Assembly (NCBI GenBank): GCA_040905045.1
Contig: JBBDSH010000043.1
Coordinates: forward strand, 1-40,247
DNA: 40,247 nt
Reading direction: 5' to 3'
DNA from: JBBDSH01 sp040905045
Lineage (GTDB): Bacteria; Pseudomonadota; Gammaproteobacteria; Eutrophobiales; Eutrophobiaceae
The notes under the pieces are model-generated. The model ran no database searches, was not told where the DNA came from, and saw nothing but the letters and a program-made list of their open reading frames with translations. Positions 29,110-36,940 of this stretch are shown one piece after another. Every line of letters starts with the position of its first letter. Within the stretch, counting starts at the first letter, position 1. Made by a program: the position numbers and the translations under genes.

Positions 29110-29709
29110 TTATTTCGCTACTATGACCATGGCCGGGCGGACGAGGCGGCCGTTAAGTTCGTAGCCCTTCTGCATGACGCTGACGACCGTGTTGGATTCG
29201 GCGCCTTCCAGTTCCTGCATGGACATGGCCTCGTGGCGCTCGGGATTGAATTTCTCGCCCTGGGGATCGATAACAGTGACGCCGAACTTCTCCAAAACAT
29301 CCCGGAATTTTTTCAGGGTCAGTTCCATGCCCTCGCGCAGGCTGTCGGTGTCGCTGGCGGAATTGGCGGCGTCCAGCCCCAGTTCCAGGCTGTCCAGCAC
29401 CGGCAGCAGTTCATTGACAAACTTTTCCAGGGCGAATTTATGCGCGTTTTCCACGTCCCGGGCGGTACGTTTACGCAGATTCTCCATTTCCGCCTGTGTG
29501 CGCAGCATCTTGTCCTCGTTTTCCCTGGCCTGCCTCCGGGCGGCCTCCAGTTCCTGCTGCAAGCCGTCCCCGTCCGGGTCTTCCCCGCCTTCAGCCGGAA
29601 CGCCTTCCCGGGCCTCGATGACTTCGGCTTCGCCGACGTCCGCCGCGGCGGTCTCGTCCTTGTTTATGCTGATGTCTTCTTCGTGATTGGCTTCGCTGTT
29701 TTGCGCCAC
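29110..29709 (-). CDS. grpE: Nucleotide exchange factor GrpE
   Basis: A 199-aa cytoplasmic protein that releases ADP from DnaK. The acidic, disordered N-terminus (about 1-50) leads into a long coiled coil (EAARRQARENEDKMLRTQAE, then MENLRKRTARDVENAHKFAL) and the C-terminal beta domain with the typical end VSVMQKGYELNGRLVRPAMV. Length is normal (about 197 in E. coli). The start is GTG at 29709 with GGAG 7 bases upstream. Upstream, a MITE-like element stands only 32 bases away, so its promoter must lie in or beyond that element. Confidence 0.95.
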   Translation of the reverse strand: MAQNSEANHEEDISINKDETAAADVGEAEVIEAREGVPAEGGEDPDGDGLQQELEAARRQARENEDKMLRTQAEMENLRKRTARDVENAHKFALEKFVNELLPVLDSLELGLDAANSASDTDSLREGMELTLKKFRDVLEKFGVTVIDPQGEKFNPERHEAMSMQELEGAESNTVVSVMQKGYELNGRLVRPAMVIVAK

Positions 29710-29741
29710 TGTGTTACTCCCACTGAATCGATTTGCTTTTC

Positions 29742-29883
29742 AGGGCACTTCTAAAAATGGCCTTTTTCCGCGATAGCGGCGTCAGCGCCGTGCTCGAATC
29801 CTCATTTACTGCGTGTAAACTGCGGTTCTGCGCGCGGTGCTGCCTTGCTCTCACGAAAAAATTCTCATTTTTAGAAGCGCCCT
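29742..29883. mobile_element. MITE-like element, 142 bp, between hrcA and grpE
   Basis: The terminal inverted repeats are 18 bases and differ at one position: AGGGCACTTCTAAAAATG at the left (29742-29759) and, inverted, AGGGCGCTTCTAAAAATG at the right (29866-29883). The interior has a GC-rich region (GCGCGCGGTGCTGCC and related) and no coding frame. Size, ends and lack of coding capacity fit a non-autonomous miniature element. No clear target-site duplication is visible. Confidence 0.8.
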
Positions 29884-29894
29884 TCAGACAATAG

Positions 29895-29917
29895 AAAATC
29901 CCGGCGCCTGCGGCGCC
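29895..29917 (-). terminator. Intrinsic terminator after hrcA
   Basis: On the minus strand GGCGCC-GCA-GGCGCC forms a perfect 6-bp GC stem with a 3-base loop, followed by GGGATTTTCT. The T-run is short and offset by four bases. It lies 20 bases beyond the hrcA stop codon, so hrcA may be transcribed separately from grpE. Confidence 0.5.
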
Positions 29918-29936
29918 CTTACCGGATATATATGGG

Positions 29937-31004
29937 TCAGTTCAGGGATTTCAAGGTCGTCCCGAGCATCTTCGCCGTGACGTCCACAATGGGGATGACA
30001 CGTTCGTAATGCATGCGCGTCGGGCCGATGACGCCCAGAACGCCCAGGATCCGCCCGTCGGACTCATAGGGAGAGGTGACAATACTGCAATTGTCCAGAA
30101 CATCGTAACCGGACTCCTCGCCGATGAAGATTTGCACGCCCTTGGCACTGATGGCCTGTTCCAGCAGGTGCAACAGGTCCCGCTTTTGATTGAAACTCTC
30201 AAACAGTTTCTTGAGACGTTCCACATCGCTCAGCTCGGCAAAACCCATGAGATTGGTCTGTCCGGCGAGGACATAATCATCCTTGTGAGGGTTGTCGATA
30301 AAGGCCTGCTGCGCCACTTCGATGGCACGCTGCATGATCTCGTTGACGTTGTCCTTCATATCCTTCAGATCCTGCAGCAGTTCATTCTTGATACTGAACA
30401 GATCCTTGCCGCTGTACATGGAATTGAGGAAATTCGAGGCCTCCTGAAGTTCCGAGGATGTATAAGTCCGGGCGGTGTGAATGATGCGGTTCTGGATTTC
30501 GCGATCATTCATGACCAGGATAACCAGGATGCGGTTGTCACTGAGAGCCACGAACTCGACCTGTTTCAGTGCCTGCAGTTCGGCACGCGGCAGCATGACG
30601 ACGCCCGCCAGTTGCGTGATTTCGGAAAGCATGTTGGAAGTGCGTTCCATCAACACCTGCACGTTTTCCTCGGCTTCCAGTTCCCGGGCAATACGGGCAA
30701 CATCCGTTCTGTTCAGGTTATTGGCCCGCAGCAGGGTATCGACGAACAGCCGGTAACCCTTGACAGTGGGCACGCGACCGGCCGACGTATGAGGGGCCTG
30801 GAGCAGCCCGATGTCCTCCAGATCGGCCATGATGTTGCGAATACTGGCAGGGCTTAAATCCAGATTGGTGCTCCGTGCCAGGGTGCGCGACCCCACCGGC
30901 TGGCCGTCTTCTATAAACCGTTCCACCAGCGCCTTGAACAAATACAGGCTGCGCTCGTTGAGTTGTGTGGTCTCGTCGTTGGTAATTTTCACCATACCCG
31001 GCAT
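29937..31004 (-). CDS. hrcA: Heat-inducible transcription repressor HrcA
   Basis: A 355-aa repressor. The N-terminal winged helix is NERSLYLFKALVERFIEDGQ, PVGSRTLA, SPASIRNIMADLEDIGLL and HTSAGRVPTVKGYRLFVD, the classic HrcA signature. A GAF-like dimerisation domain follows (ILVILVMNDREIQNRIIHT) and the C-terminal GVIGPTRMHYERVIPIVD is conserved. HrcA binds CIRCE operators (TTAGCACTC-N9-GAGTGCTAA), but none is visible upstream of hrcA, grpE or dnaK here, so its target site is unclear. The start at 31004 (MPGMVK) could also be the internal ATG at 30995. Confidence 0.94.
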   Translation of the reverse strand: MPGMVKITNDETTQLNERSLYLFKALVERFIEDGQPVGSRTLARSTNLDLSPASIRNIMADLEDIGLLQAPHTSAGRVPTVKGYRLFVDTLLRANNLNRTDVARIARELEAEENVQVLMERTSNMLSEITQLAGVVMLPRAELQALKQVEFVALSDNRILVILVMNDREIQNRIIHTARTYTSSELQEASNFLNSMYSGKDLFSIKNELLQDLKDMKDNVNEIMQRAIEVAQQAFIDNPHKDDYVLAGQTNLMGFAELSDVERLKKLFESFNQKRDLLHLLEQAISAKGVQIFIGEESGYDVLDNCSIVTSPYESDGRILGVLGVIGPTRMHYERVIPIVDVTAKMLGTTLKSLN

Positions 31005-31133
31005 TCTACATCAAAACCGGGGAAAATTTAGTAGAACCTATCTCAAAATTCTACGTGGCCGACTGCAAAATCTCGCCTGAGCGGCTCCTGCGCCTGGCAG
31101 GGCGACCGCATGCTTTATTTTTATCCCTCCTCG

Positions 31134-31235
31134 GACAGGATCCGGCGGCTGTTTTTCCGTTCCGGTCGCCGTCCCTGGCTCGGTCCCGCGCCTGTCCTGG
31201 CGCTAGTCACTCCAAAACAGCCGCCGGATCCTGTC
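31134..31235. repeat. Perfect 22-bp inverted repeat between divergent hrcA and nadK
   Basis: The arm at 31134-31155 (GACAGGATCCGGCGGC then TGTTTT) is repeated inverted without mismatch at 31214-31235. The outer flanks (CCCTCCTCG and AGAGGGGAG) also partly pair. The 58-base interior is GC-rich and noncoding. It differs in sequence from the heptad families and from the MITE. It lies within a 364-base region between the two divergent starts in which I see no gene; it could be a structured RNA, an operator or a miniature mobile element. Confidence 0.8.
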
Positions 31236-31368
31236 AGAGGGGAGCAGCGGCATGACCATCTCCAAAGTATGATTTTACCCTGCTGCCCGGGCAGGCCGGG
31301 CATTTTCCATATTGGCGCACCAACCCGTCCATGCTACTTTGCCCGTTTGATACACAACGGACCTGCCG

Positions 31369-32229
31369 ATGTTCAAGACAATCGCCCTGATAACCAACTA
31401 CCATACGGACGTAACGGCCGATACCGTCAAGACTGTCGTTGACTGCCTCCAGGCAAGAAACATCCGGGTGATCCTGGACGAACATGCCGCCGATTTACTG
31501 CCGGATTCGGAACTGAAAACCGCGCACACGGAACAGGATCTGAAGGACTGCGATCTGGCCGTCGCCATCGGCGGCGACGGCACCATGCTGCGCGCCGCGC
31601 GCATTCTCGCCAATCTGGACATACCGCTTCTCGGCATCAACCGGGGACGCCTGGGCTTCCTGGCCGACATCCCCGCCGATAACGTCGAGGAAAACCTGAA
31701 CGCCATCCTGGACGGCGATTATGCGGAGGACGAGCGCTTTCAGCTGCATTGCCAGGTGGACAGCGGCGACAAGACCGTGGTGGAAAGCGACGCATTCAAC
31801 GACGTTGTCATACAAAAGTGGAATTTCGCCAAGCTCATTGAAATGGCCACCTATGTCGACGGCAAACTCGTGCATAGCCAGCGCGCCGACGGTCTCATCG
31901 TATCCTCGCCCACCGGCTCCACCGCTTATGCGCTTTCCGGCGGCGGCCCGATCCTGTATCCCTCGCTCAACGCTCTGGTGCTGGTGCCCATCTGCCCGCA
32001 TACGCTCAGCAACCGGCCGCTGGTGGTCGATGGCGACAGCCGCATAGAAGTCGTTATCGGCGAACCGGAAGTCAACCACGCCAGCCTCACCTGCGACGGT
32101 GAAATCACCTCACGGCTTTCCACCGGCGACCGGGTCATCGTCTACAAGAAAGACAAGAAAATACGGCTGATTCATCCTGCCAACCACGATCACTTCGCCA
32201 TACTGCGCGCCAAACTGCATTGGGGATAG
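31369..32229 (+). CDS. nadK: NAD kinase
   Basis: A 286-aa cytoplasmic enzyme that phosphorylates NAD to NADP. Signature motifs are AIGGDGTML (GGDGT at 68-72, with the catalytic Asp), GINRGRLGFLADI, FNDVVIQKW, the conserved SQRADGLIVSSPTGSTAY and the HTLSNRPLVVDGDS segment near the C-terminus. Length is normal (292 in E. coli). It lies upstream of recN on the same strand and divergent from hrcA, the usual gammaproteobacterial order. Confidence 0.96.
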   Translation: MFKTIALITNYHTDVTADTVKTVVDCLQARNIRVILDEHAADLLPDSELKTAHTEQDLKDCDLAVAIGGDGTMLRAARILANLDIPLLGINRGRLGFLADIPADNVEENLNAILDGDYAEDERFQLHCQVDSGDKTVVESDAFNDVVIQKWNFAKLIEMATYVDGKLVHSQRADGLIVSSPTGSTAYALSGGGPILYPSLNALVLVPICPHTLSNRPLVVDGDSRIEVVIGEPEVNHASLTCDGEITSRLSTGDRVIVYKKDKKIRLIHPANHDHFAILRAKLHWG

Positions 32230-32305
32230 TGAGTGAGGAGTGAGGAGTGAGGGGTGTAAAAACGACGCCATGGTTTACACCTCACTCCTCACTCCTCACG
32301 CCTCG
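32230..32305. repeat. Heptad hairpin, family A, nadK-recN gap
   Basis: The left arm starts directly after the nadK TAG with units TGAGTGAGGAGTGAGGAG then TGAGGGG. The right arm (32273-32305) is inverted: CCTCACTCCTCACTCCTC then ACGCC. About 30 bases can pair, with a loop near 12 bases, the longest stem of the family. The neighbouring genes are co-directional, so it would attenuate or process the nadK-recN transcript. Confidence 0.88.
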
Positions 32306-32362
32306 CCACAGCTACTGATAAACTGAGAATGAAAACAGACGAGTCAGGCATTTGAACTCCCA

Positions 32363-34039
32363 ATGTTAACGCAGCTGCACATCCGCAACTTTGCCATCAT
32401 CGACGAACTGGAACTGCATTTTCATGCGGGCATGACAGTGCTGACCGGCGAGACCGGGGCCGGCAAGTCCATCCTCATCGATGCCCTGGGCCTGATCCTG
32501 GGTGATCGCGCGGATTCCTCCGTGATCCGCGCCGGCAGTGACCGTGCCGAGGTCTCCGCCACCTTCAGCGCCGGCGGCAATGACCCGGTTCTTGAATATC
32601 TTCGGGAACAGGCCATCGAGTTTGAAGAGGAATTGCTGATCCGGCGCGTCATCAACCGGGACGGTCCTTCCCGCGCCTTTATCAACAGCAGCCCCGTGGC
32701 GGTACAGACGTTAAAGAACCTGGGCGACTGTCTCATCGACATCCACGGCCAGCACGCCCACCAGTCACTGATGAAACGGGAGATGCAACGATCCCTGCTG
32801 GACGCCTGTGCCGATCATGGGGACAAACTGGAAGCCGTGCACAACGCCTGGAAGGACTGGAGCGCCGCCGGCCGGCAACTGGCGGACCTCAGCCATGATG
32901 CCGACGAACACGAATCCCGTGTCGCCCTGCTGCAATATCAGGTCAATGAACTGGAGGAACTGGCGCCCGGGACCGATGAATTCGATACCCTGGAAGCCGA
33001 TTACAAACGCCTGGCCAACGCCAGCCACCTGCTGGAAACCGGCCATTCCGTACTCAACCAGCTGCACGAGGACGAGGATTCCCTGCACAGCCGGCTGGGC
33101 CATCTCATACGGGAACTGCGGGACCTGCAACGACTGGATCCCGCCCTCGCCTCCGCGCTCGAGTTGCTGGACGGCGCCGCCATCCAGCTGGACGAGGGCG
33201 CCGGTGAACTGCGCAATTACCTGGCTCGGCTGGAGCTGGATCCGGAAAGGCTCAGCCAGATGGAAAAACGCCTCGACGCCCTGCACGACATGGCACGCAA
33301 GCACCATGTCCGGGTCGAGGAATTGCCGTCTCACCTTCAGGAGTTACAAGCACAGCTGGAGCGCATGCTGAACAGCCGGGATGCCATCGAATCCCTGAAA
33401 AAGCAGCAGCTTGAAGCCCTGGAACGCTACCGCACCGCCGCCGATGTACTGAACAAGAGCCGGGTGAAAGCGGCCAAAACCATGTCCGCGGCCATATCAA
33501 GGGAGATCGGCCAGCTGGGCATGCCCGACGGCAAGATCGTCATAGAAGTGACGGCAACAGGCGGCGACACGCCCCAGGCCGCCGGCTCCGATCAGGTGGA
33601 GTTTCAGGTGGCCCTGAATCCGGGCCAGCCGCCGCAACCTCTGCGCAAGGTGGCCTCCGGCGGCGAACTGTCCCGTATCAGCCTGGCCGTGCAGGTGGTC
33701 AGTAAGGAGGAGGAAGGCATCCCCACCTTTATCTTCGACGAAGTGGACGCCGGTATCGGCGGCGGCGTGGCCGAGATCGTCGGTGCCCTGCTGCACGGGC
33801 TGGCGCACAATCGCCAGGTCTTCTGTGTCACGCACCTGGCACAGGTCGCCTCGCAGGGCGATCATCATTTAAAAGTGAAGAAATCCGCCGATAAGAAAAC
33901 CACGCGCACCACGGTGACGGAACTGGATAAAAAGGAAAGGGTGGAGGAAATCGCCCGCATGCTGGGGGGGATGACGATCACCGAGAAAACCCGCGCGACC
34001 GCGCGTGAAATGCTAACCGCAGTTACAAGTCACAAGTAG
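32363..34039 (+). CDS. recN: DNA repair protein RecN
   Basis: A 558-aa SMC-like ATPase in double-strand break repair. The N-terminal half has the Walker A GETGAGKS at 29-36 with LTQLHIRNFAIIDELEL before it, and DIHGQHAHQSL. The middle is a long coiled coil (about 150-350). The C-terminal half has LRKVASGGELSRISLAVQV (signature), TFIFDEVDAGIGGGVAE (Walker B) and VFCVTHLAQVASQGDHHLKV. Length matches E. coli RecN (553). The last residues, VTSHK, and the stop are encoded by a repeat element shared with fur. No LexA box was recognised upstream. Confidence 0.96.
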   Translation: MLTQLHIRNFAIIDELELHFHAGMTVLTGETGAGKSILIDALGLILGDRADSSVIRAGSDRAEVSATFSAGGNDPVLEYLREQAIEFEEELLIRRVINRDGPSRAFINSSPVAVQTLKNLGDCLIDIHGQHAHQSLMKREMQRSLLDACADHGDKLEAVHNAWKDWSAAGRQLADLSHDADEHESRVALLQYQVNELEELAPGTDEFDTLEADYKRLANASHLLETGHSVLNQLHEDEDSLHSRLGHLIRELRDLQRLDPALASALELLDGAAIQLDEGAGELRNYLARLELDPERLSQMEKRLDALHDMARKHHVRVEELPSHLQELQAQLERMLNSRDAIESLKKQQLEALERYRTAADVLNKSRVKAAKTMSAAISREIGQLGMPDGKIVIEVTATGGDTPQAAGSDQVEFQVALNPGQPPQPLRKVASGGELSRISLAVQVVSKEEEGIPTFIFDEVDAGIGGGVAEIVGALLHGLAHNRQVFCVTHLAQVASQGDHHLKVKKSADKKTTRTTVTELDKKERVEEIARMLGGMTITEKTRATAREMLTAVTSHK

Positions 34040-34137
34040 GAGGTCCGCCCCCGGGCCGAATAAATCTGGCAAGAAACCTGAACGCGTTCGCGGCGAGTAC
34101 CCTCCGGGGCATAAAGGCGCCGCTCCTACTTGTTACT
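34025..34137. repeat. Palindromic element between convergent recN and fur (family C arms)
   Basis: The left arm is ACAAGTCACAAGTAGGAG (34025-34042); the right arm (34123-34137), read on the minus strand, is GTAACAAGTAGGAG. Each arm contains the stop codon TAG of the gene it ends. The interior resembles REP units (AACGCGTTCGCGGCGAG, GGCATAAAGGCGCCGCTCC). It probably acts as a two-way terminator. Confidence 0.75.
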
Positions 34138-34536
34138 GCCTTTAGGCTTAACGTAAAGAACCAGACTGTGGTCGTCCAGATCGTAGCCGTATTTCTCGGC
34201 AATGCTCTTCTGCAGCTTTTCGATTTCCGGGCTCTCGAACTCAATCACCTTGCCTGTTTCGATGCAGACCATATGGTCATGGTGACCGCCGCGGTTGAGT
34301 TCGAAAACGGAATGGCCGGAATCGAAATTATGCCGCATGATGAGGCCGGCCGTCTCGAACTGGGTCAGAACCCGGTAGACGGTGGCCAGGCCAACATCCT
34401 CGCCGGCGTCCAGCAGCGCCTTGTAGACGTCCTCCGCGCTCATATGCTTGACATCGGATTTCTCCAGAATCTCCAGTATTCGCAGTCTCGGCAGGGTTGC
34501 CTTGAGTCCGGCCTTTTTGAGATCTTGTGCTTCCAT
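34126..34536 (-). CDS. fur: Ferric uptake regulator Fur
   Basis: A 136-aa iron-dependent repressor. The winged helix has LKATLPRLRILEILE, HMSAEDVYKALLDAGEDVGL and ATVYRVLTQFETAGLI. Metal residues are in HHDHMVC and DDHSLVLYV, with FDSGHSVFELNR before them. The first Cys of the usual CxxC pair is present, but the second is replaced (CIETG), as in some non-structural-zinc Fur proteins such as that of Pseudomonas. Length also matches the 134-aa Pseudomonas form. It is divergent from bamE and convergent with recN. A good Fur box elsewhere in the window is at 18035-18049. Confidence 0.95.
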   Translation of the reverse strand: MEAQDLKKAGLKATLPRLRILEILEKSDVKHMSAEDVYKALLDAGEDVGLATVYRVLTQFETAGLIMRHNFDSGHSVFELNRGGHHDHMVCIETGKVIEFESPEIEKLQKSIAEKYGYDLDDHSLVLYVKPKGSNK

Positions 34537-34589
34537 CGTCTTGGATTACGCTCCCGGTTAACTGGTTTGCGGCTGTCTTATGACCCGGA

Positions 34590-34595
34590 ATTATA
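34590..34595 (-). promoter_or_regulatory. Possible -10 element of fur
   Basis: On the minus strand ACACTATAATTCC contains a perfect TATAAT about 55 bases before the fur ATG. No convincing -35 is visible. No Fur box was recognised nearby, so autoregulation is not supported by what can be seen. Confidence 0.35.
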
Positions 34596-34692
34596 GTGTA
34601 TTCCCGGCGGGATTACCGCCCCGGATCGAAACACGGATGAGAATATGAACACAATAGGTTAGAATGAGTGTTTACTTTATGTTACTGAAACC

Positions 34693-35229
34693 ATGCTGAA
34701 AAAATCCCTGTTCCTGCTTGCCGGTATCTCCCTGATCCTGGGCGGTTGTGCCTACGAGGGCACCAACAAGCTGCCCGGCGTCTACCGCATCGATATCCAG
34801 CAGGGTAACGTCGTCGACCAGGATACCCTCGACCAGTTAAGGCCCGGCATGCCCATGCATCAGGTCCGCTTCATCATGGGCACGCCGATTATCGTTGATC
34901 CCTTTCACCAGAGCCGCTGGGACTACGTTTACAGCTATTCCGAAGGCGGCAAGCGGCGCGAACAACGGCGTATCACACTGCATTTCAGGGACAATAAACT
35001 GGATTCCATCGACGGTAATGTGGTGACCGGCGTCCGCAAGTCCGACGACGGCCCGCTCAAGGAGCCCTCGCGCACCGTGGAAGTCCCCCTGCGGAAGGGC
35101 GACGGAATCTTCAGCGGCCTCTTCGATTTCCTGCCCTTTATCGGGGATGACGGCCCCAAACCGAAACGGCGCCCGCGGCAGGAACCCGTGCCGCCGGCGG
35201 TGGAAACCGATCCCGTCCCGACCAATTAA
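34693..35229 (+). CDS. bamE: Outer membrane assembly lipoprotein BamE (SmpA/OmlA)
   Basis: A 178-aa lipoprotein of the BAM complex that inserts beta-barrel proteins. The signal peptide MLKKSLFLLAGISLILGGC has the lipobox LGGC with Cys19 to be acylated. The SmpA/OmlA domain follows: LPGVYRIDIQQGNVVDQDTL, LRPGMPMHQVRFIMGTP, WDYVYSYSEGG and ITLHFRDNKLDSIDGN. Family members of about 110 aa stop soon after this; here an extra tail of about 65 residues, Pro- and charge-rich (KPKRRPRQEPVPPAVETDPV), is present, as in some OmlA proteins. It is divergent from fur and followed by btuF only 7 bases downstream. Confidence 0.93.
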   Translation: MLKKSLFLLAGISLILGGCAYEGTNKLPGVYRIDIQQGNVVDQDTLDQLRPGMPMHQVRFIMGTPIIVDPFHQSRWDYVYSYSEGGKRREQRRITLHFRDNKLDSIDGNVVTGVRKSDDGPLKEPSRTVEVPLRKGDGIFSGLFDFLPFIGDDGPKPKRRPRQEPVPPAVETDPVPTN

Positions 35230-35236
35230 CCCACCA

Positions 35237-36106
35237 ATGTGCCGTATCCTGCTGGCGTTCGTCATTTCGACGGCGGCGGCCGGTAATGTTGCGGCGGCGC
35301 TGACGCTCACCGACGACAGCGGCCGCGAGATCCGGCTTAACGGTCCGGCGCAACGCATCATCAGCCTTTCTCCGCACATCACGGAACTGCTGTTCGCCGC
35401 CGGTGCCGGCGAGCGTATTGTCGGCACCGTCCGCTTCAGCAATTATCCGGAACAGGCCGAAACCATTCCCCGCATCGGCGATACCTATAATCTGGATATC
35501 GAACGCATCATCGGCCTGAAACCGGATATCATCATTCTCTGGCAAAGCGGCACGCGCAACGCAGCCATCGAGGCGATTGAAAAAACAGGCTTCCCCGTCT
35601 TCTATTCCGAACCGCGTTCCCTGCAGTCTATCGCCGACACCATCCTCAACTTCGGCCGCCTTGCGGGCACACAACCGGCGGCGAAAGAAAGCAGCGCCCG
35701 CTTTACGAAAAGGCTTTCAAACCTGCGCAGCGCCTATATGCACAAGCGGCCCGTGCGGGTCTTTTACCAGTTCTGGCATGAACCCATCTTCACCGTTAAC
35801 GGCGAACATCTTATTAACCGGGCGATTGCCCTGTGCAGCGGAATCAATGTTTTCGAGGAACTGGCATCGCTGACACCGCGGGTGGATCGGGAATCCGTGC
35901 TGCAGCAAAACCCGGAAGTCATTATCGCCAGCGGTGAAAACGAATCCAGACCGCCCTGGCTGGATGAATGGCGCCAGTGGCCGGAAATAGCCGCCGTCCG
36001 GGACGGTCATGTCTATTTCATCCCGCCCGACCTGCTGTTGCGGCACACGCCGCGCATCCTCGACGGCGCGGAAAAGATGTGCGGGTTTATCGAACAGGCT
36101 CGATGA
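35237..36106 (+). CDS. btuF: Cobalamin ABC transporter substrate-binding protein (BtuF-like)
   Basis: A 289-aa periplasmic protein. The start at 35237 opens a signal peptide MCRILLAFVISTAAAG ending at VAAA. The helical-backbone binding fold shows PAQRIISLSPHITELLFAAG, IVGTVRFSNYPEQAETIPRI, LDIERIIGLKPDIIILW and the C-terminal HVYFIPPDLLLRHTPRILDG. These match the BtuF branch of the FecB/BtuF family; B12 as substrate is supported by family style and by the B12-dependent RNR in the window, though a siderophore is possible. It sits 7 bases after bamE on the same strand but convergent with its partners btuD and btuC. Its TGA falls inside a heptad repeat arm. Confidence 0.82.
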   Translation: MCRILLAFVISTAAAGNVAAALTLTDDSGREIRLNGPAQRIISLSPHITELLFAAGAGERIVGTVRFSNYPEQAETIPRIGDTYNLDIERIIGLKPDIIILWQSGTRNAAIEAIEKTGFPVFYSEPRSLQSIADTILNFGRLAGTQPAAKESSARFTKRLSNLRSAYMHKRPVRVFYQFWHEPIFTVNGEHLINRAIALCSGINVFEELASLTPRVDRESVLQQNPEVIIASGENESRPPWLDEWRQWPEIAAVRDGHVYFIPPDLLLRHTPRILDGAEKMCGFIEQAR

Positions 36107-36177
36107 GGAGTGAGGAGCAAGGAGTGAGGTGTGAGGAGTTTAACCCCTTACTCCTTACTCCTTACGCCTCACTCATT
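36103..36177. repeat. Heptad hairpin, family A, between btuF and btuD stops
   Basis: Left arm units, in phase from the btuF stop codon, are TGAGGAG, TGAGGAG, CAAGGAG, TGAGGTG, TGAGGAG (36104-36138). The right arm (36142-36177) on the minus strand starts with the btuD stop, TGAGTGAGGCG, then TAAGGAG, TAAGGAG, TAAGGGG. Both stop codons belong to the repeat and fewer than 5 bases separate the arms. Confidence 0.9.
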
Positions 36178-36940
36178 CCGGGAAATAATACCGCCGCCCG
36201 TTATCCGATACTTCACGGATCGTGTGCCGGTAGAGCCGCGACAGGGTATTACTGTCAATGACATCCGCAACCGGGCCGGTAACAACCGTATCCGCATCGA
36301 TCATCAGCATGGCATGGGAGCAGAAGCGCATGACCAGATTGACATCGTGCAGCGACATGAGCACGCCACCGTCGTTTCTTGTTACCCGTTCTGTTACGAG
36401 ATTCAATAACGTGATCTGATGATGCAGGTCCAGGTGGTTGGTGGGTTCGTCCAGAAGAAACAAATCCGGTGACTGGGTGAACAGTGTCGCCAGCGCCAGG
36501 CGGCGGCGTTCGCCGCCTGAAAGGGTATTCACCTGGCGATAATGGAGATCGGAAAGCCCTACCAGCTCCAGCGACACCGCGGCAATGCCCCTGTCGCCGC
36601 CGGTTTCCAGTTTCCACGGTGACAGATGCGGGAAACGGCCGCCCAGAACCGTTTCCATCACCGTCGCCGGAAAGGTATCCCGGCTGTCCTGAAACAGCAT
36701 GCCCAGTTTCCGGGCCACGCTCCTGCGATCCAGATCGGTGAGATGGACACCGTCAACAAGGATCTCGCCCGACTGTGCCGGCCGCAGGCCGGCCAGGGTG
36801 TGCAGCAGCGTGGTCTTGCCGATGCCGTTGGCGCCCAGCAGTCCCCAGCACTGGCCCGCCTGCAGACGCAGATCCAGATTCCGGCACAGTACAAGATCGC
36901 CGATGGCCACCGACAGGGAGCGGGTTTCCAGCAGGCTCAC
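36173..36940 (-). CDS. btuD: Cobalamin/siderophore ABC transporter ATPase (BtuD/FepC type)
   Basis: A 255-aa cytoplasmic ATPase energising B12 import. Walker A is GANGIGKTT at 36-44, the signature is LSGGERRRLALA, Walker B is LFLLDEPTNHLD, and the switch His is in MSLHDVNLVMRF. The Q-loop region is LGMLFQDS. The type matches FepC/BtuD importers of iron complexes and cobalamin. It overlaps the btuC stop by 4 bases (ATGA), so the two are translationally coupled. Substrate assignment depends on neighbours, not on this protein. Confidence 0.88.
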   Translation of the reverse strand: MSLLETRSLSVAIGDLVLCRNLDLRLQAGQCWGLLGANGIGKTTLLHTLAGLRPAQSGEILVDGVHLTDLDRRSVARKLGMLFQDSRDTFPATVMETVLGGRFPHLSPWKLETGGDRGIAAVSLELVGLSDLHYRQVNTLSGGERRRLALATLFTQSPDLFLLDEPTNHLDLHHQITLLNLVTERVTRNDGGVLMSLHDVNLVMRFCSHAMLMIDADTVVTGPVADVIDSNTLSRLYRHTIREVSDNGRRYYFPE

